A stretch of 64,000 bases of DNA, from assembly GCA_015501595.1 (NCBI GenBank), contig JADNRX010000091.1, forward strand, positions 1-64,000, read 5' to 3'. The notes under the pieces are model-generated. The model searched no databases. It was not told the origin of the DNA and worked only from the letters and a program-made list of their open reading frames with translations. Within the stretch, counting starts at the first letter, position 1; every line of letters begins with the position of its first letter. A program made the translations under genes and the position numbers. Shown one piece after another: positions 31,756 through 44,092 of the stretch. The DNA is from Hymenopellis radicata (Eukaryota > Basidiomycota > Agaricomycetes > Agaricales > Physalacriaceae).

Positions 31756-33428
31756 ATGACCTCGTACTCTGACGAGGAGAATGCGAAGTTCGTCGCACTC
31801 TTCAGAGGGAGCTTGATACCCCTCCATGCCGTTCGTGAGTACTACGGGTTAAGTACTTGTGTCGCCATCGAGCTGATCATTGTGTACAGTTGTCGGGTTG
31901 ACATGGATTGTCCATGATTATTGTGCGTCTCCTATCCCCATCAGCCACCTCCTCATACACACCGTTGCGTAGTTGTCACCCTCGAGGATGAGGTACGCTT
32001 CAAAATCACCCCCCCGCTCCTCCTGCTCACCGCTACCGCCTCCATCACTAGATTCGCTACATATGGGTTAGTCTACACGGCCTCTATTTGCGACCATCGT
32101 TTACGTTACCCCTCCTAGTCCCAAAAGATGTGCTTCTCCAAAGCCATGTTTCTCTGGGTGCGTTTTTTCTCCACACTCCACTTTCCTGATCGTACTCACC
32201 ATCCGACCCGTAACGGTACAGATCAGATACTACAGCATCGCGCTATTGATATTCGATGTGACCCAAATACACGTATTTTCCATACCCGGAATCACCGGAG
32301 ACAACTTGTATGTATCCGCCTTCCTTGCTCAACGCGCTCAATTCACGACGCCGAAATCCTAGATGTGTCGCTATGGACTCGATAATACGCGTTGTTGGCG
32401 CAGTCAGCCTCTGGTCCGTTGAAATCGTCCTACAGCTTCGGATCTGCGCGCTGTACAAATGTTCCAAGAAGGTCCGCGTTTGGCGTTTGTCTCCACCATC
32501 TTCCCGCTGATGCATTTCCTATTCACAGATTGCATTAATCAACGCCCTCCTTTTCGCCGGGTCGATAGCCGGCTTCTTCTATATCCTCATATTTAATGCA
32601 CAACGGCGACATGCTGTTATCGCGGACGCCATCCATTTACCTCTGCCTGGATGTCCATCCATACACTCTGGTATCGAATGGGTACAATGGGTTCCAGGTT
32701 AGTTTGAGCGATAGCACTTTGTTTGAGTCGCTCCTCATCTGTTATTCTAGCGACGGCGTATGAAGGCGTATTATTTGCATTCGCATTGTACAAGACCTCG
32801 ATGTCAACTGCGGGGCGGATGAAGACGGGAAAGAAGATATCCCTGTATTCCCTAATTTTGCGGGATAACATCTTCTACTTTTTAGCGTACGTCCTGCCTC
32901 TATCATGACGCGCACCTACGTATATTGACTGCTTGGTAGAATCGCTGTGCTGCTCATCTTCAACAATGTCATGGTCGTCGTACGTTCAACTTGTCGTTTT
33001 CTCTGGCATCTCACTGATATAATTTGTAGGGTGTAACTAAAATTCCCTGGTTCAGCTACGGGTACCTATTCCGCTCTTTCTTCCTTACTTCCTTTCGCTA
33101 ACCGCGTTTTACCTTCAGCCCCTTTCACGCTGCGATTGGCGTTCTGACTACGCGGATGCTCCTCAGCCTACGAAAAGCGAGCGTCACCGAGATGATGTCT
33201 TCGAGCCCTTTTCCCTCTCGAACTCCTTTACCCAACTTCCGTTCGGAAGTATTATCGTGGCATGCAGCCGCTGGTCAGGGAACGCAGAGCACGAACTTCG
33301 ATCCGAGCATGAGCTACGGCTCGACAGGAGAGTCGACCGCGGAGTCATGGCACACGGGGAACCTACCCCCACTTCAGTTCACTTCCTTTGGTGTATTTGA
33401 CGTGTTTGAGAAGGCAGAGAAACCGTGA
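31756..33428 (+). CDS. DUF6533-type seven-pass membrane protein
   Basis: About eleven short introns; start MTSYSDEENAKF at 31756, stop at 33426-33428. The N-terminal signature, once introns are removed, is WIVHDYFVTLEDEIRYIW, which matches the DUF6533 pattern (YD...TLDDEVxYIW) of a very large Agaricomycete family. Further segments are hydrophobic: YYSIALLIFDVTQIHVFSIP, VGAVSLWSVEIVLQLRICAL, NALLFAGSIAGFFYILIF, TAYEGVLFAFALYK, FLAIAVLLIFNNVMVV, giving about seven passes. The C-terminal tail is Ser/Thr-rich and cytoplasmic. Function is unknown for the family; the topology resembles receptors. All splice junctions I followed keep the frame. Confidence 0.8.
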
Positions 33429-34160
33429 TGTGCTTCCTGGCTGTCCTTTACTGTATTTGGGATGATTTGTTGTATGTATTATTCACTGAATGAGGGATTT
33501 TTTTGACGGCTATCTGTGCGGATCAAGGACATAGCAAGAGCGCCACATTATGCGTCGCGCGCCAGTACCGGAACCTATAAAATCACATCACAGTGCGACG
33601 ACCACTCTGTGAGAAATCGAGAAGGACGTCGGGTGAGTTAAGAAGTTGGCGGGACTGTTCAGGTGTGGTAAACCTGCAGATTCGAAACTGAGTTGTACTG
33701 ACTACTTACAGGGCGGTTTTATCAAGTGTGTACTATGAATAACAATCGGAGAGATGACAAATGTACACTGCAGCGAGAATGGCGGGAGGTCGGCGGGAAT
33801 CGGTGCGCCGGCATCCGGAGTACTACCGGTATCGAACCCACTTCCTCCAGGCTCCAGCCACTGATTCCTCTTTGCATGGTCTGGTAATGAACGTTGATGA
33901 GCTATCGTTCTGAAACAGATGTTGGTCCGATGCTGTAGAGCCAATTTTAACCGGCCCTCTAGGTCCTACTCTATTGCGGAACCGATGATGTCTGTTGGTC
34001 GTGACTCATCCTCACTCACAAGTCAAGGCTGCACATCAGATAGCTTCGTGCCTTACTACTCTGCGCTGTGTCAGAAAAGTATAAAAGCGCGTCCAATTGA
34101 ATATTGTTGATCGAACCTCCAGGCTTTACAGCTCTTCGTACATCCTGTCCTAACCACGAA
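33429..34160. other. Gap without a supportable gene
   Basis: Contains only short open frames. A T-loop-like GGGTTCGATACCGG on the minus strand near 33830 has no matching cloverleaf and is not a tRNA. Confidence 0.5.
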
Positions 34161-34535
34161 ATGTCCAACTCATCTTATAACGGATCCACAACCTCCTTCT
34201 CCTCCTCCGCACCCTTAAATCCAAACCCTCCCCCAAAAGACTTCTCCGCCGCCTTCGCGTCCCTCCAATCGACATACGGGTTCTCCGGGCAGGCGCCATC
34301 CCCATCCCCATCCCACTCGCAGAAACAGAAGCCCCCGACCTCGTCATCATCGCTGTTCGCGAAGCTGGGGTTGCGTTCGACGCGTACATCTTCATCATCT
34401 ACCACTCCGTCTTCAGAACAGCAAAAAGCAAAGTTATCGCCTGAATTGGCGTTTGCTGAGCTGGCGTCGCGATACCCGATGCAGGGTGGTTTAGGAGGTG
34501 GAAGTGCATCGCAGTCGAAGACATCAAGTTTGTAA
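34161..34535 (+). CDS. Small Ser-rich conserved hypothetical protein
   Basis: Single-exon frame of 124 residues from ATG 34161 (MSNSSYNGSTTSFSSSAPLN). The middle is low-complexity Ser/Pro, but the flanks PPPKDFSAAFASLQSTYGFS and SPELAFAELASRYPMQGG are well-formed amphipathic helices of the kind retained in short basidiomycete orphan proteins. No signal peptide or membrane segment. An in-frame ATG at 34104 would add 19 residues; I prefer 34161 because the extension has no protein-like character. Function unknown. Confidence 0.65.
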   Translation: MSNSSYNGSTTSFSSSAPLNPNPPPKDFSAAFASLQSTYGFSGQAPSPSPSHSQKQKPPTSSSSLFAKLGLRSTRTSSSSTTPSSEQQKAKLSPELAFAELASRYPMQGGLGGGSASQSKTSSL

Positions 34536-34734
34536 GACGAGCGTCGTAGAGAGCCTGAGGAGAGATCCAATGTCTACCAGTTGGTCATAATTACCAGCCA
34601 TCGCCAGCTATTCAGTCTTATAAGCAGTACCAGTAATCGCTATTTGATTCTGTTTTACATATCCATCGGATCTACATGTTAGTAGTAGTATTACTCAAGT
34701 ATACAGATCGACCTTTGCATTCGTTATTTGACTT

Positions 34735-36308
34735 TTATGCCCACGCCGCGATAGCCCCCTGCACATCCTTAAAACCCAGCCCACGACACGCCGCAAACTC
34801 ACACCAATACCCAGCCTCACCAAACTCCTCATCCTTTAGTAACCTACTTATGATTGGCGTCCAGAACCTCTTCGGCTCATTAGGAAGACACGCCGACGCG
34901 CCATGCCATACGACTTTGCCTGTCACTAGTCCACCGTTCCGAGTCGCGTCTACGGCAGCAGCAAAGTCCAACCTCATCCACTCCTTTGATACCCAGCTGG
35001 ACACCATGAAACCTCTTTGAGTCGAATCGAAGAACCGAGGCGATCGCCCTAATCTAGCGGTTTCTTTCATTATACACATCGTGTGTTCGAGTTCATCTGG
35101 TGTCCGCTGGGAGATAATTGTTTCTCGTATCCTTAATGCGATCTGGCCGATAGACATGCCCTTCAGCTCGCATATGGGTATGGGCCGGACGGTCATGATA
35201 GTAACGGCATTGTGCAAATAGACCGGCGGAGACTCAGGGAGGAGTGGTATGCGGCCGCGCAAGTTGGCGGTGAAGGCCATAACGTGTGGAGTATCATTGG
35301 CAGTTGACGGATATTGAGAGAGGTTTAACTAATAAGTGACAATTCGTTCGGTCATCGCGCCCCCGGGTCAAAAGGAAAGATGGGCATACCTTCATGAGCA
35401 TCGCAGTCAACACATCATGCTCCCCTATCCAAGCATCTGCGAGTCCTCTAGCTCTGAATTCATGAAAGCCTTCTGCCCGATATTTCTCGATCACTTTGCA
35501 TGGCACGAACAACATCCTCTCCTCCTCTTGTATTGCATCATATCCAACGTTCCCCTCCTCCGCTGAAGGAACCTGCATGCTAGAAAGCTTTTTCTCCCTC
35601 AACCTCCTCACACCTTCCTCCGTCTCCGGATACACAGCACCAAATGACGCCAGGATGTTATCCTCTTCGTACAGCGGCGGAGGGGCGTTACCGGCAAGGA
35701 CAGCACACCACGCGTCCAGAATGATACCTACCCCAAGCATATCCGCAAAACAGTGCGGGATGCTGAACCCAATACAGGTAACGTCCGCGAACATGGTGAG
35801 GTGCAGTGCAATGATCGGATGATCGGGTAGTGCAAGGAGTTCTGTCACGGTACGAGGAGAGGTCGGGGAACGGAAGAGGTGCTGAATGTTCTGGTACCCT
35901 GGATGTATCGATAGTTTCGCAGTGCGTTTCGGAAGGATGTCTTGTGGCATCGGCCCATCAACGCGCCTGAAACTAAACGTGTACGGCGGTCGCTCGGGGA
36001 GAACTCAGCGGGAATGTGCAGCTCCAGATGGCCCTATGAACAAGACGCCAAGAATGAGTATAGTTTACTCTCCGTGAATGGGACGTTCTTCTTGCCTTGT
36101 CGTCCTTCCTCAACCTCGCTCCCAACTCAGGCCAATGCTTCACAATGAGCGTTGTTAACGCGTCCTTCAGTCGTTCAGGATCAAGACGCCCACGCACGAC
36201 CAATCCCACATTGATAACGATATTCCCCATCGACGGATTCTGCTCATGGAGCGGTATAGGAATTATCTTGTCTTTCGCCATCGTGGTCTTTGGACAAGCT
36301 TTGACCAT
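34735..36308 (-). CDS. BAHD/transferase-family acyltransferase
   Basis: Three exons on the minus strand, stop at 34735-34737. The N-terminal block VINVGLVVRGRLDPERLKDA followed by HWPELGARLRKDDKGHLELH is the first conserved region of fungal transferase-family (PF02458-like) enzymes. The catalytic HxxxDG-type motif appears as HCFADMLG. The C-terminal half has AFTANLRGRIPLLPE and VVWHGASACLPNEPKRF, near where plant and fungal members carry DFGWG; here that motif is not recognisable. Such enzymes move acyl groups from CoA to alcohols or amines in secondary metabolism. Intron 1 (36034-36095) has a GC donor (GCAAGA). The start at 36308 (MVKACPKTTMAKDK) is uncertain; the ATG at 36281 is equally likely. 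Confidence 0.75.
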
Positions 36309-36730
36309 GACCGAACCTGACCTTCGGAACCGGATATTGATAATGATCTTTCAAATAAGGAAACACTGCTCGCTGGCGTAGTATCATCGGACACATTTTT
36401 GTCGGCTCATAGTCGTTCGACAGTCAAATCTCCGAGAATGCCGAGACAAAAGTTGGAATCGGCGCGTATAATTGTGAATTGCCATCGAGGCAGGAACCAA
36501 GAAAGAAGAGTAACTACGCCAAGAAACAAAATCAGCACGGATAAGCCATAAGGAGACGTTGCCCACCAGTAACATATCAACAAGCAGCAACCTGCAAGTG
36601 GCAAGTGCTCCAGTCGTAGTAAAAGCAGGCAAAGGTCATTGCAATGCAGAGAAGGCATTCAGAAGATGGCTCAGACCCTGCAAACGGAACAGTAGTTAGT
36701 TGCTTTCGATGAAGAAGATGTTATTCTTGC

Positions 36731-36840
36731 CTTATCACTCCTTTTCAACCTCGTCCCTAACTTGAACAGATGATTCACAGCGCGTGGTCGAGACTGAAAT
36801 ATTCACGTACGACTCCCACGTTGATAAGGATGAATGCAGT
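36731..36840 (-). pseudogene. Decayed first-exon fragment of the acyltransferase
   Basis: The minus strand reads ILINVGVVREYFSLDHAL, a stop, then in a shifted frame LFKLGTRLKRSDK, matching the first exon of the gene at 36308 (INVGLVVRGRLDPERLKDAL...LGARLRKDDK). It ends at the same GCAAGA donor. Stops and missing flanks show it is a dead partial duplicate. Confidence 0.6.
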
Positions 36841-36937
36841 CTGCCCACGTAGCAGTATTCCTTCGGCACGTCCTTGAATAAACCCAAGCATGACCTGTAT
36901 TCAAAGTCCAGACTTTCTGACACTAGTTTTCTTCCCT

Positions 36938-38925
36938 TCATCCATGCACTATATCCCCCAACTGCGTCTTCGGAATTGCCTCGTCAAACGCACGCTTCGC
37001 CAGCCTAGTCTGCGTCGCTTGCTCATACGCGAACGCCAGTCCCACCAACTCGAATTCCGAGAACGCCGATGCAAAGAACGACATCCCAAATGGTACGTTA
37101 GGCGCGGGGTACACAGTGAGTGGGCCTGCGCTCCCAATTGTAACGTTGTCGGGATAGAATCCAAGAGGGACTATCGAGAAACAGGTTAACACATAATGGA
37201 AAGAAGCCGGAAGAAAGTCGTCACCGGTGACAAGCGGATATCCCGCCACGGCTGCAGGTGTTGTCGTGAATGCAGGCGAAGGCAATACAAGAGCGTCGAG
37301 GTCGTGCGCTTGCAGTGCCGCGTCGATGCCCCGCGTTCTACCCAGGTCATGATCAAACGCGAGGGCAGTGAAATATGCGTCATCAAATCCATTCGTTGCT
37401 TCGGACGCAATCAGACTAAAAAGTGGTCAGTACAACTGAAGCGCAGGAAGAAAAGCGTTAGCTCACATGTCCTGCGATGTAAAGTTGACAGGTTCTTCCA
37501 ATTCTGGATTGGCATCGTTAAACGCTATAAGATCTGCCAAACTTCGCACGCCGGACGGATTCTCAATTAACGAGGCATAGTAGCGGTTGAGTTCGACCTG
37601 CAGATTAAGCGTGAGTTTCCTTCCGAAGAAAGAATACAACTTCGCTCACTCACCTTGAAATCGGTATCCAACACCATCGTCTCATTGCCATCCCTGACAA
37701 ACTCCTCTGCACTGGGTAGATCCGCAGGGTCCACCACAGTCGCGCCTAGCTGTCGCATCACGTCCAGTGCCCCCTCGAATGCAGCGAATACTGATTGGTC
37801 GAGTCCAGTAATCTTGGGATCCAAAAACACACGTCTTGGCACTCCAATACGTTTTCCGTTCAAGGCCGTTTTGACCAGCGCTTGAGTATAGTCAGGCACT
37901 GGAGTTGGCTGCGCAAGAGTGAAGTTGTCGTTTGGGTCTGGTCCAGCTATAATGGACAGAACAATAGCGGCATCGGTTAACGATCGTGTCATGGGTCCTA
38001 CAGTGTCTTGGTTCGACGATATCGGTACAACTGTAAGAAAATCAATACGATTCATAAATCAGAAAGAAAGAAGATCTAGAAGCTTACCCCCAGCTCTCGA
38101 GGTTAGCCCAACAGTCGGCTTGATTCCCGCCAAATTATTGTTGCTGCTTGGACATGTTATACTGCCATCAGTCTCAGTTCCGAGTGTTACTGCGGTCAAC
38201 CCAATGCTCGCCGCGACGCCCGAACCCGAACTACTCCCGCACGGATCCATCGAGGGAAAATACGCCCCGGTGTTTTGTCCGCCACGTCCACTCCAGCCCG
38301 AAGGAAGTGCGTTCCCGCGGAAGTGTGCAAACTCGCTGAGGTTGGCTTTGCCAAGTATGATGGCGCCGGCTGCGCGTAAACGCTTGACAACCCCGGCGTC
38401 AGATGGGACGATTGACTTGAGCAAGGAGAAGGAACCCGCGGTGGTGTTCATGCCTTCTGACGCGACGGTGGCGATGTTATCCTGCAATTCGTCAGCACAC
38501 GATAGATAAGATGAGGATTAATGCACTTTTAGGAGGACAGGTATCCCATGCAAAAGGCTTCGCTTTCCCTTCAAACTACGCTCCTTATCTAGGCTTGCCG
38601 CTTGGGAGAGCGCAGATGGATTGGTCTCAATTACAGCTCGTAATTCCGGTCCTTTTAGGTTGACTTCATCAATGCGTGCAAAATAAGCCTGCGACACTGT
38701 AAGCTTAACATTTTGATTGTCAGAGGGGTAACATACCTTGACCAAATCCACGCTTGAGAACGATCCCCCATCTAATCCTTGCTGTAGCTCAAGTACAGAA
38801 GCCTCGTACAAGTCGGGAAACGCGGTTCCATGGTGTGCGAGCGGTGTCTGCGGTAGAGTAAGGGCGACGACCGCAAGGGAGAAGGAGATCAACGTGAGCT
38901 TCATGGCGAATAGTCCCATGGCCAT
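36938..38925 (-). CDS. Secreted amidase-signature-family hydrolase
   Basis: About six exons; start ATG 38925 (MAMGLFAMKL) gives a good signal peptide (LTLISFSLAVVALTLPQTPL, cleavage near AHHG). An in-frame ATG at 38979 would bury that signal, so I reject it. The Ser-cisSer-Lys triad is visible: Lys in GIPVLLKDNIAT, the glycine-serine loop DPCGSSSGSGVAASIG, and GTETDGSITCPSS carrying the nucleophile region. Length about 540 residues fits fungal amidases. It would hydrolyse amide bonds of an unknown, probably extracellular, substrate. All introns are canonical and no frame breaks were found. Stop at 36938-36940. Confidence 0.88.
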
Positions 38926-40311
38926 GGTAAATTCGACGACTTTATTACTCCACGATAAAGAACGACGGTCACTCGACATAGAAATCAGTTCCCCAGGGCC
39001 GCATGGTGGGATGACGGCACTGTGACCGGATCCTTGGCCTTATCGCGCGCGTCCCAGAGGGTAATCTCAGATGTAAATTATTATGGCGCCTGGGTGCAAG
39101 GACAGAGCTTGGGTGAATTTAAATTTTTGAGTGAGGCATAAAGACAAAGTACCTGGGGTATGCGGTTGACAGTTGTCTGTTGGTGAACCACAAAAGCTAG
39201 CTACTACTACTGCAGAAGGTAACTTGGATTTCATGCTGTGTAAGATGTGTTAAAAACAACTCGTGAGAAAAGAGCTGAGGAAGAGAGGAAGACTCACACC
39301 AGCAGGGTTCATATGAACTTGATCTATTTTCCAAGTTCTAGGGATATTGACCTAAGACATGGAGTCTGGTGGGTTTCTTTGAGTGGGATAAGTCCCGGCA
39401 TATGGGAGATTGAGGACATCCCAGAGATGGGAGGAAGGAGGCCGATGGGCGAAAGAGATTGAAAGTTGTAGTGACCGTTGGTTGCAAGCCCGGCGCCCGT
39501 ACCGATCACCGATCACACTTCCCCAAATGGCGTTGCCGCCAATGCCGCCACCAGCATAAGTCGGCAATTCGGCAAATCTTTTCTTGAATGGCTACCATCG
39601 CAGACTGCAGTTCCCTACGGCCTTCTGTGGCGCACCCACCCGACCGTAAATGTGCCCTCTATGAATGAATGCCTTCTACGTCTGTAGGTCTGTGCCTGGA
39701 CAGTGAAATCGACCGTTAACTGTCTTTGGAATTTTCTCCCTATGGTCTATGTTGGACCAGACCTGATAACTATTCATGAATTCAGGTACGCGAATGTCGA
39801 AGGGCCTTAATTCTGCGACTTACCTCAATGCAGCTTCCTCTCGTATCAAATGACTGAACTTGAAGCAAAGGCAACAGAAGCAGACACGTCAAGCATTTGC
39901 CTTTACCCTTATGGTTCGCGATTATGCGCGAGGCTTCTCTTCGAAGGTACAGCATGATATCTGCATTCAGCTAGCTGGCGACATCGCTCCAGCTGCCCCA
40001 ATCTCGAATAGCAACGTCCATCACATGCACTGGCATCTGACGGCGGGACCGCGTGCTTCTCTGAATCTCTCACCTATACCCGTCATTTGTCCTACTTCTC
40101 ACTGCCTTGTTCGCTCTTCCAATAGCCGTCCGATCTGAGTCGTTGCGTGAATCGCTACGTCTACAATCAGATGCCCCAAGCACACGAGCGGAAAAGGACA
40201 AAAGTGAACCGGTTTCCTCGGGAGAAATGGACGTCATATTTATACAAGAACAGTGGAGCTCAGTCTGCATCCACTTCATCTTCACCCTCTTCCTCCAACG
40301 GTATACCCAAG
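38926..40311. other. Gap without a supportable gene
   Basis: Divergent promoter region between the amidase and the PX-GH18 gene. Only short frames; no repeats found. Confidence 0.5.
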
Positions 40312-42360
40312 ATGGCACCTCTAGTCACGATAAGCAAACACACAACCGCTTCGGCACCGCGTCCGCACATTCTTTATGCCATTCAAGTGACGCGCAGCGG
40401 GGTACACACCGTCGTAGAGCGACGGTATTCCGAGGCGGGCACTGTTCCTTCATGCATCTTCATTTGACTAACCTGTTCCTTCGTTCTAGTTTCTAGCACT
40501 CAACGCCACCCTCGGCGTTCCTGCAAACGCGCATCCTCTCCCCCGAAACGTATTCTCACAACGACATTCGTCCCTTCGGCCTGGCTTGATGATGCGCTCA
40601 TCGCCGAGCGCAAGGCCGGACTGCAGGACTATCTTACAGGTCTCCTTGCGGATCCGACGTATAGCGAGAACAACGCTCTGTTAGAGTTCATACTGCCGCA
40701 GCCCGCCACCAAGAAAAATACGCGGGAAGACTTCAGCGCGGAGGATGCGATTCCCAGCACTTTTTCCAGGAAAGCTGCGCTCGCCATGATCAAAGGAGGG
40801 TATCAAGCTCAGGCGACAATGATAGCCGCTGCTTATTATCCAGGTATTAAACATGACATGTGACTATCACAGCTTTAACTGACGCATCCCATCATAGATT
40901 GGAGTGTGAGCGGTACACCCCCAGAAGGAATCGACTACTCCAAATTTGACATCCTCTTCTTTGCCTTCGCCACCCCCAACTCCTCCTCCACCCTAGCGTG
41001 GGACTCGGGCTCTCAATCAACGCTGCAGCGGCTCGTCTCTTCCGCGCGCTCTGCGGGAACGGGAACCAAGATCGTTCTGTCCGTGGGTGGCTGGGGCGGC
41101 AGCTATTGGTTCTCCAATGCCGTTTCCACCTCTTCCAATCGCACGACGTTCATAAACTCACTGGTCAGCGCGGTGAACACGTACGACTTGGACGGTGTGG
41201 ATATCGACTGGGAGTACCCCAACTCGACCGGCGCGGGTAATCCGCATGCGAGTGGTGATGCAGCAGGTTTATTGAGCTTGGTACAAGGCTTGAGGTCCTC
41301 GCTTGGTGAGTAACTCTTTGAATTTACATATATGTTCATGCGGACATTGACGTGCTGGACCATAGGCTCGTCCAAGATCATCTCCGCCGCGGTCCCTCAG
41401 CTCCCCTGGATAGGCGCGAGTGGGAACCCCCTCACAGACGTATCGGCGTACGCCGCTGTCATGACCTACGTGAACATTATGAACTACGATGTCTGGGGCG
41501 CATCCTCTACCCCAGGACCCAACGCCCCTCTCGGCGATCTCTGCGGCACATCATGGCAGCCGCAGGCGAACGCTCAAGCTGCGTTGAAGCAATGGACGAG
41601 TGCAGGGTTCCCCGCGTCTAAGCTCCTTCTGGGCTTGCCTTGTATGGGTACGTCTCGCAGAGTACCGCGACGGCATTAACCGGGAGCCTTCTGCCTCCTG
41701 CCGAGAGCGCTCTGATCGTGAACGAGGGTGACGTGGGCGAGAATGGGCGAGTGGCGAAGATGGACTTTGTGAACGGAGCCCATGCACGACCGGAGGAATG
41801 TGTGAAAGAGCGGGAGGCAAAACTCCTTGCGGCGAATGCGGACCTCAGAGGTTGGTATGGGCAGCAGATTCCGTTCAGTACGATTGTGTCCTCGGAGCGT
41901 TGACCCGCAATGCGGATGGGACGTATGGCGGCGCTGGAGGATTTACGTTTGGTGCGTCCATCTCTTTGTTCCGGAGCAGACGGCTGATCGTTTTATGTAG
42001 CTTGGGATGATTGCAGCGATACACCGGTTCGTGTGCGCTCGAAACATCGGAGAATGACTTCCTGACTTGCATTCAACGACAGTTCATATACAACGTTTCG
42101 CAGAGTACGGTGGTTACGTTCGATGGTCAGTCCTCATTTCTTTCATTTGCGCTCTTCTAACTCGATCGTAATGGCAGATACGTGGTCTCTTGGAGATAAA
42201 GCTACATTCGCTCGCAACAACGGCATGGCGGGATGCTTTACTTGGTCGCTTGACCAGGTACGTTGTTCCCTGCTCCCCGATTCAATAATGCATGCTTCAT
42301 ACCCTACAGGACGATGGTGTTCGCCTCCAGAATGCTATCAGGTCTAACCTTGGAAAGTAG
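40312..42360 (+). CDS. PX-GH18 fusion chitinase (locus C, three single-base frame breaks)
   Basis: Exon 1 (40312-40434) begins MAPLVTISKHTTASAPRPHI and ends RRYSE; exon 2 (from 40490) continues FLALNATLGVP and, after a frame break in a C5 run at 40540-40544, PPKRI, VPSAWLDDALIAERKAGLQD, a full PX pattern. GH18 follows: MIAAAYYPDWSVSG, FDILFFAFATPNSS, KIVLSVGGWGGSYWF, catalytic DLDGVDIDWEYPN with the Glu present, AYAAVMTYVNIMNYDVWG, then GLPLYGYVSQS and FAWDDCSDTP, ending GGCFTW-like (AGCFTWSLDQ) and NLGK at TAG 42358-42360. Two further one-base losses are needed at 41640 and near 41894. Intron 1 (40435-40489) would use a GC donor (GCGGGC). There is no signal peptide. If the breaks are sequence errors this is the one potentially working copy. 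Confidence 0.78.
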
Positions 42361-42579
42361 ATATGGACTAACAGAACAATTGGGTATCGCTAATTAACAC
42401 TTACGACAATTATGACCACGATGCTACTACACGACGCCTCAAGCTTTCATCTATTATACCTGTGTAACACTTGTTGCACTATATCACGATCTTATAACAT
42501 TTGGATTTCCAGGTTCAAATTTCTTGGCCAGCAAATAACGATTCACCAAAACAGGATACAAGTACACGAATCACAAGAA

Positions 42580-44092
42580 TCAAAGAGACCGTATCTTGTC
42601 CAACAACAATGCCCACTCCATAACCGTGATACCCTTCTTCAACGCCTCGTCTCTTACCTCCCTATCCCGCACCCCCTCTGTCATACTCGATATCGCACGC
42701 AAGTGCGCTTCAGAATTAATACCTAGACTCTGAAGCGGATCCGCAATATGGCTGAGCGAAGGATTACAGGACGACAGAATATCCTGAAAAGCTGTCGTTG
42801 CATGAGACTTTATACTGCTAATCGTCGATCCAGATCGTGTGGGGATAAAGGGAACGGGCGGCGGAGACTCTTTGCCCTTATTCGGTGTGGAAGTACGGAT
42901 GGGCGTATGGGAGCGGGATATTCGGCGGGTCGGGCGAGGTAAGACGACGTTGCTCTGCGGAGATGACGTCCGAGGGCGAGGATATTGATCTACGGTTTTA
43001 GGCGGCGTCGACATCCAAGGCGTTGGCAGAGACTTGGATGCCGGAGACATCGAACGTTCATCAGGCTCCGTCAACAGCGTCTGCACCGATCCCTGGCGCC
43101 GAAAGGTGGATTTGCTTTCAAATCCTAATGTCTAATAACATGCGTCAATTCAGAGTCAAGAACAAGACGACGACAAACCTCTTGTGAGGAAAAATCAGAG
43201 CTTCGCTGTTTTCCCTTTTGAATTGTAGAAAGCGCCCTACTAGTGGAACGCTCCCCAAACTCCTGCTCTTGAGCGTCATAGTCGCGTGGCGTCAGATAAT
43301 ACACGCTCATATCCTCCTCCTTGTCGTCAGCTTCATCCGCTACCCTCTGCCTCCACGTCGAAATCGTCGTCGTCTTCTCCGGCGTCTCCTCCAAAATCCT
43401 ATCCCTTACTACATCAAACTCCGCCCCCGCCTTGGGCCCGGCGCGCCCCATCGACTTCGACTTCCAATTAGCCTGCCGCCGCCGACCAGGGTGTGGCGTC
43501 AGCGCCGGGTCGCTCGTCCGTCGATGTCTCGGGCTGTTCTTGCTGACGCTCACCGCAAAGCCCTTCGACGAAGGAAAGACCTGCTGCATCTCCTTAGTAT
43601 ATTCGCCAAACTCCCCGTATGTCCCCACTTCCATGGCGGACGCGTTAGATGTGGCAGGGCCATAGCCTCGACTGGAGCGGCTGTACATGGCGGGCATGGT
43701 GCTCCCTCGAGACGGACCGCTCGTGAAGCTGTGCGAGCGCCGGGTTGACGCTACAGGATCCTCTTCGTCCACTACCTCATCTTCAATGGGTGCGGCCGTG
43801 ACGGCAGTATATGTAACAGCGTCAAAATCCTCCGGAAGAGGCGCGCTGGTCGGCGCCCAAGAGTTCCTCGCCCCCCAGTCCGTCGGGGCACGAGTCGTGC
43901 ATTGGTCAAAGTCACTAGCGAGCGGCGGCGATGTAGGGGGCGCCTTTGGGCGTTTAACAAATCGTTCATTCCCTCTCCGGTCTTTGACTACATAGAATAC
44001 GCCCGAGTCTACGGACTCTTTAGTAATGAAACTTTTCAACGAGGCATTGTACGTTATAGATTCTCACCACTTGTCCCTGCGCGGCTGTACAT
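42580..44092 (-). CDS. Disordered basidiomycete hypothetical protein with conserved helical C-terminus
   Basis: Long Ser/Pro/Arg-rich protein. The N-terminus reads SVDSGVFYVVKDRRGNERFV; the frame upstream of this starts at a TTG, so a first exon is needed. ATG 44092 (MYSRAGTS), spliced by a 50-bp intron ending CTAAAG, fits in phase. A second intron (about 43140) joins FSSQE to TLGFESKSTF. Most of the protein is low-complexity; the last 70 residues (IADPLQSLGINSEAHLRAIS, REVRDEALKKGITVMEWALL) are a well-formed helical region, suggesting a conserved interaction module. Stop at 42580. Function unknown. Confidence 0.65.

Noticed and set aside
33780..33900. Possible tRNA on the minus strand (GGGTTCGATACCGG)
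   Set aside because: The flanking T stem does not pair and no acceptor or anticodon stem can be formed.
44037..44039. Start of the disordered protein at 44039
   Set aside because: The codon is TTG; a short upstream exon with ATG at 44092 and a 50-bp intron fits in phase.
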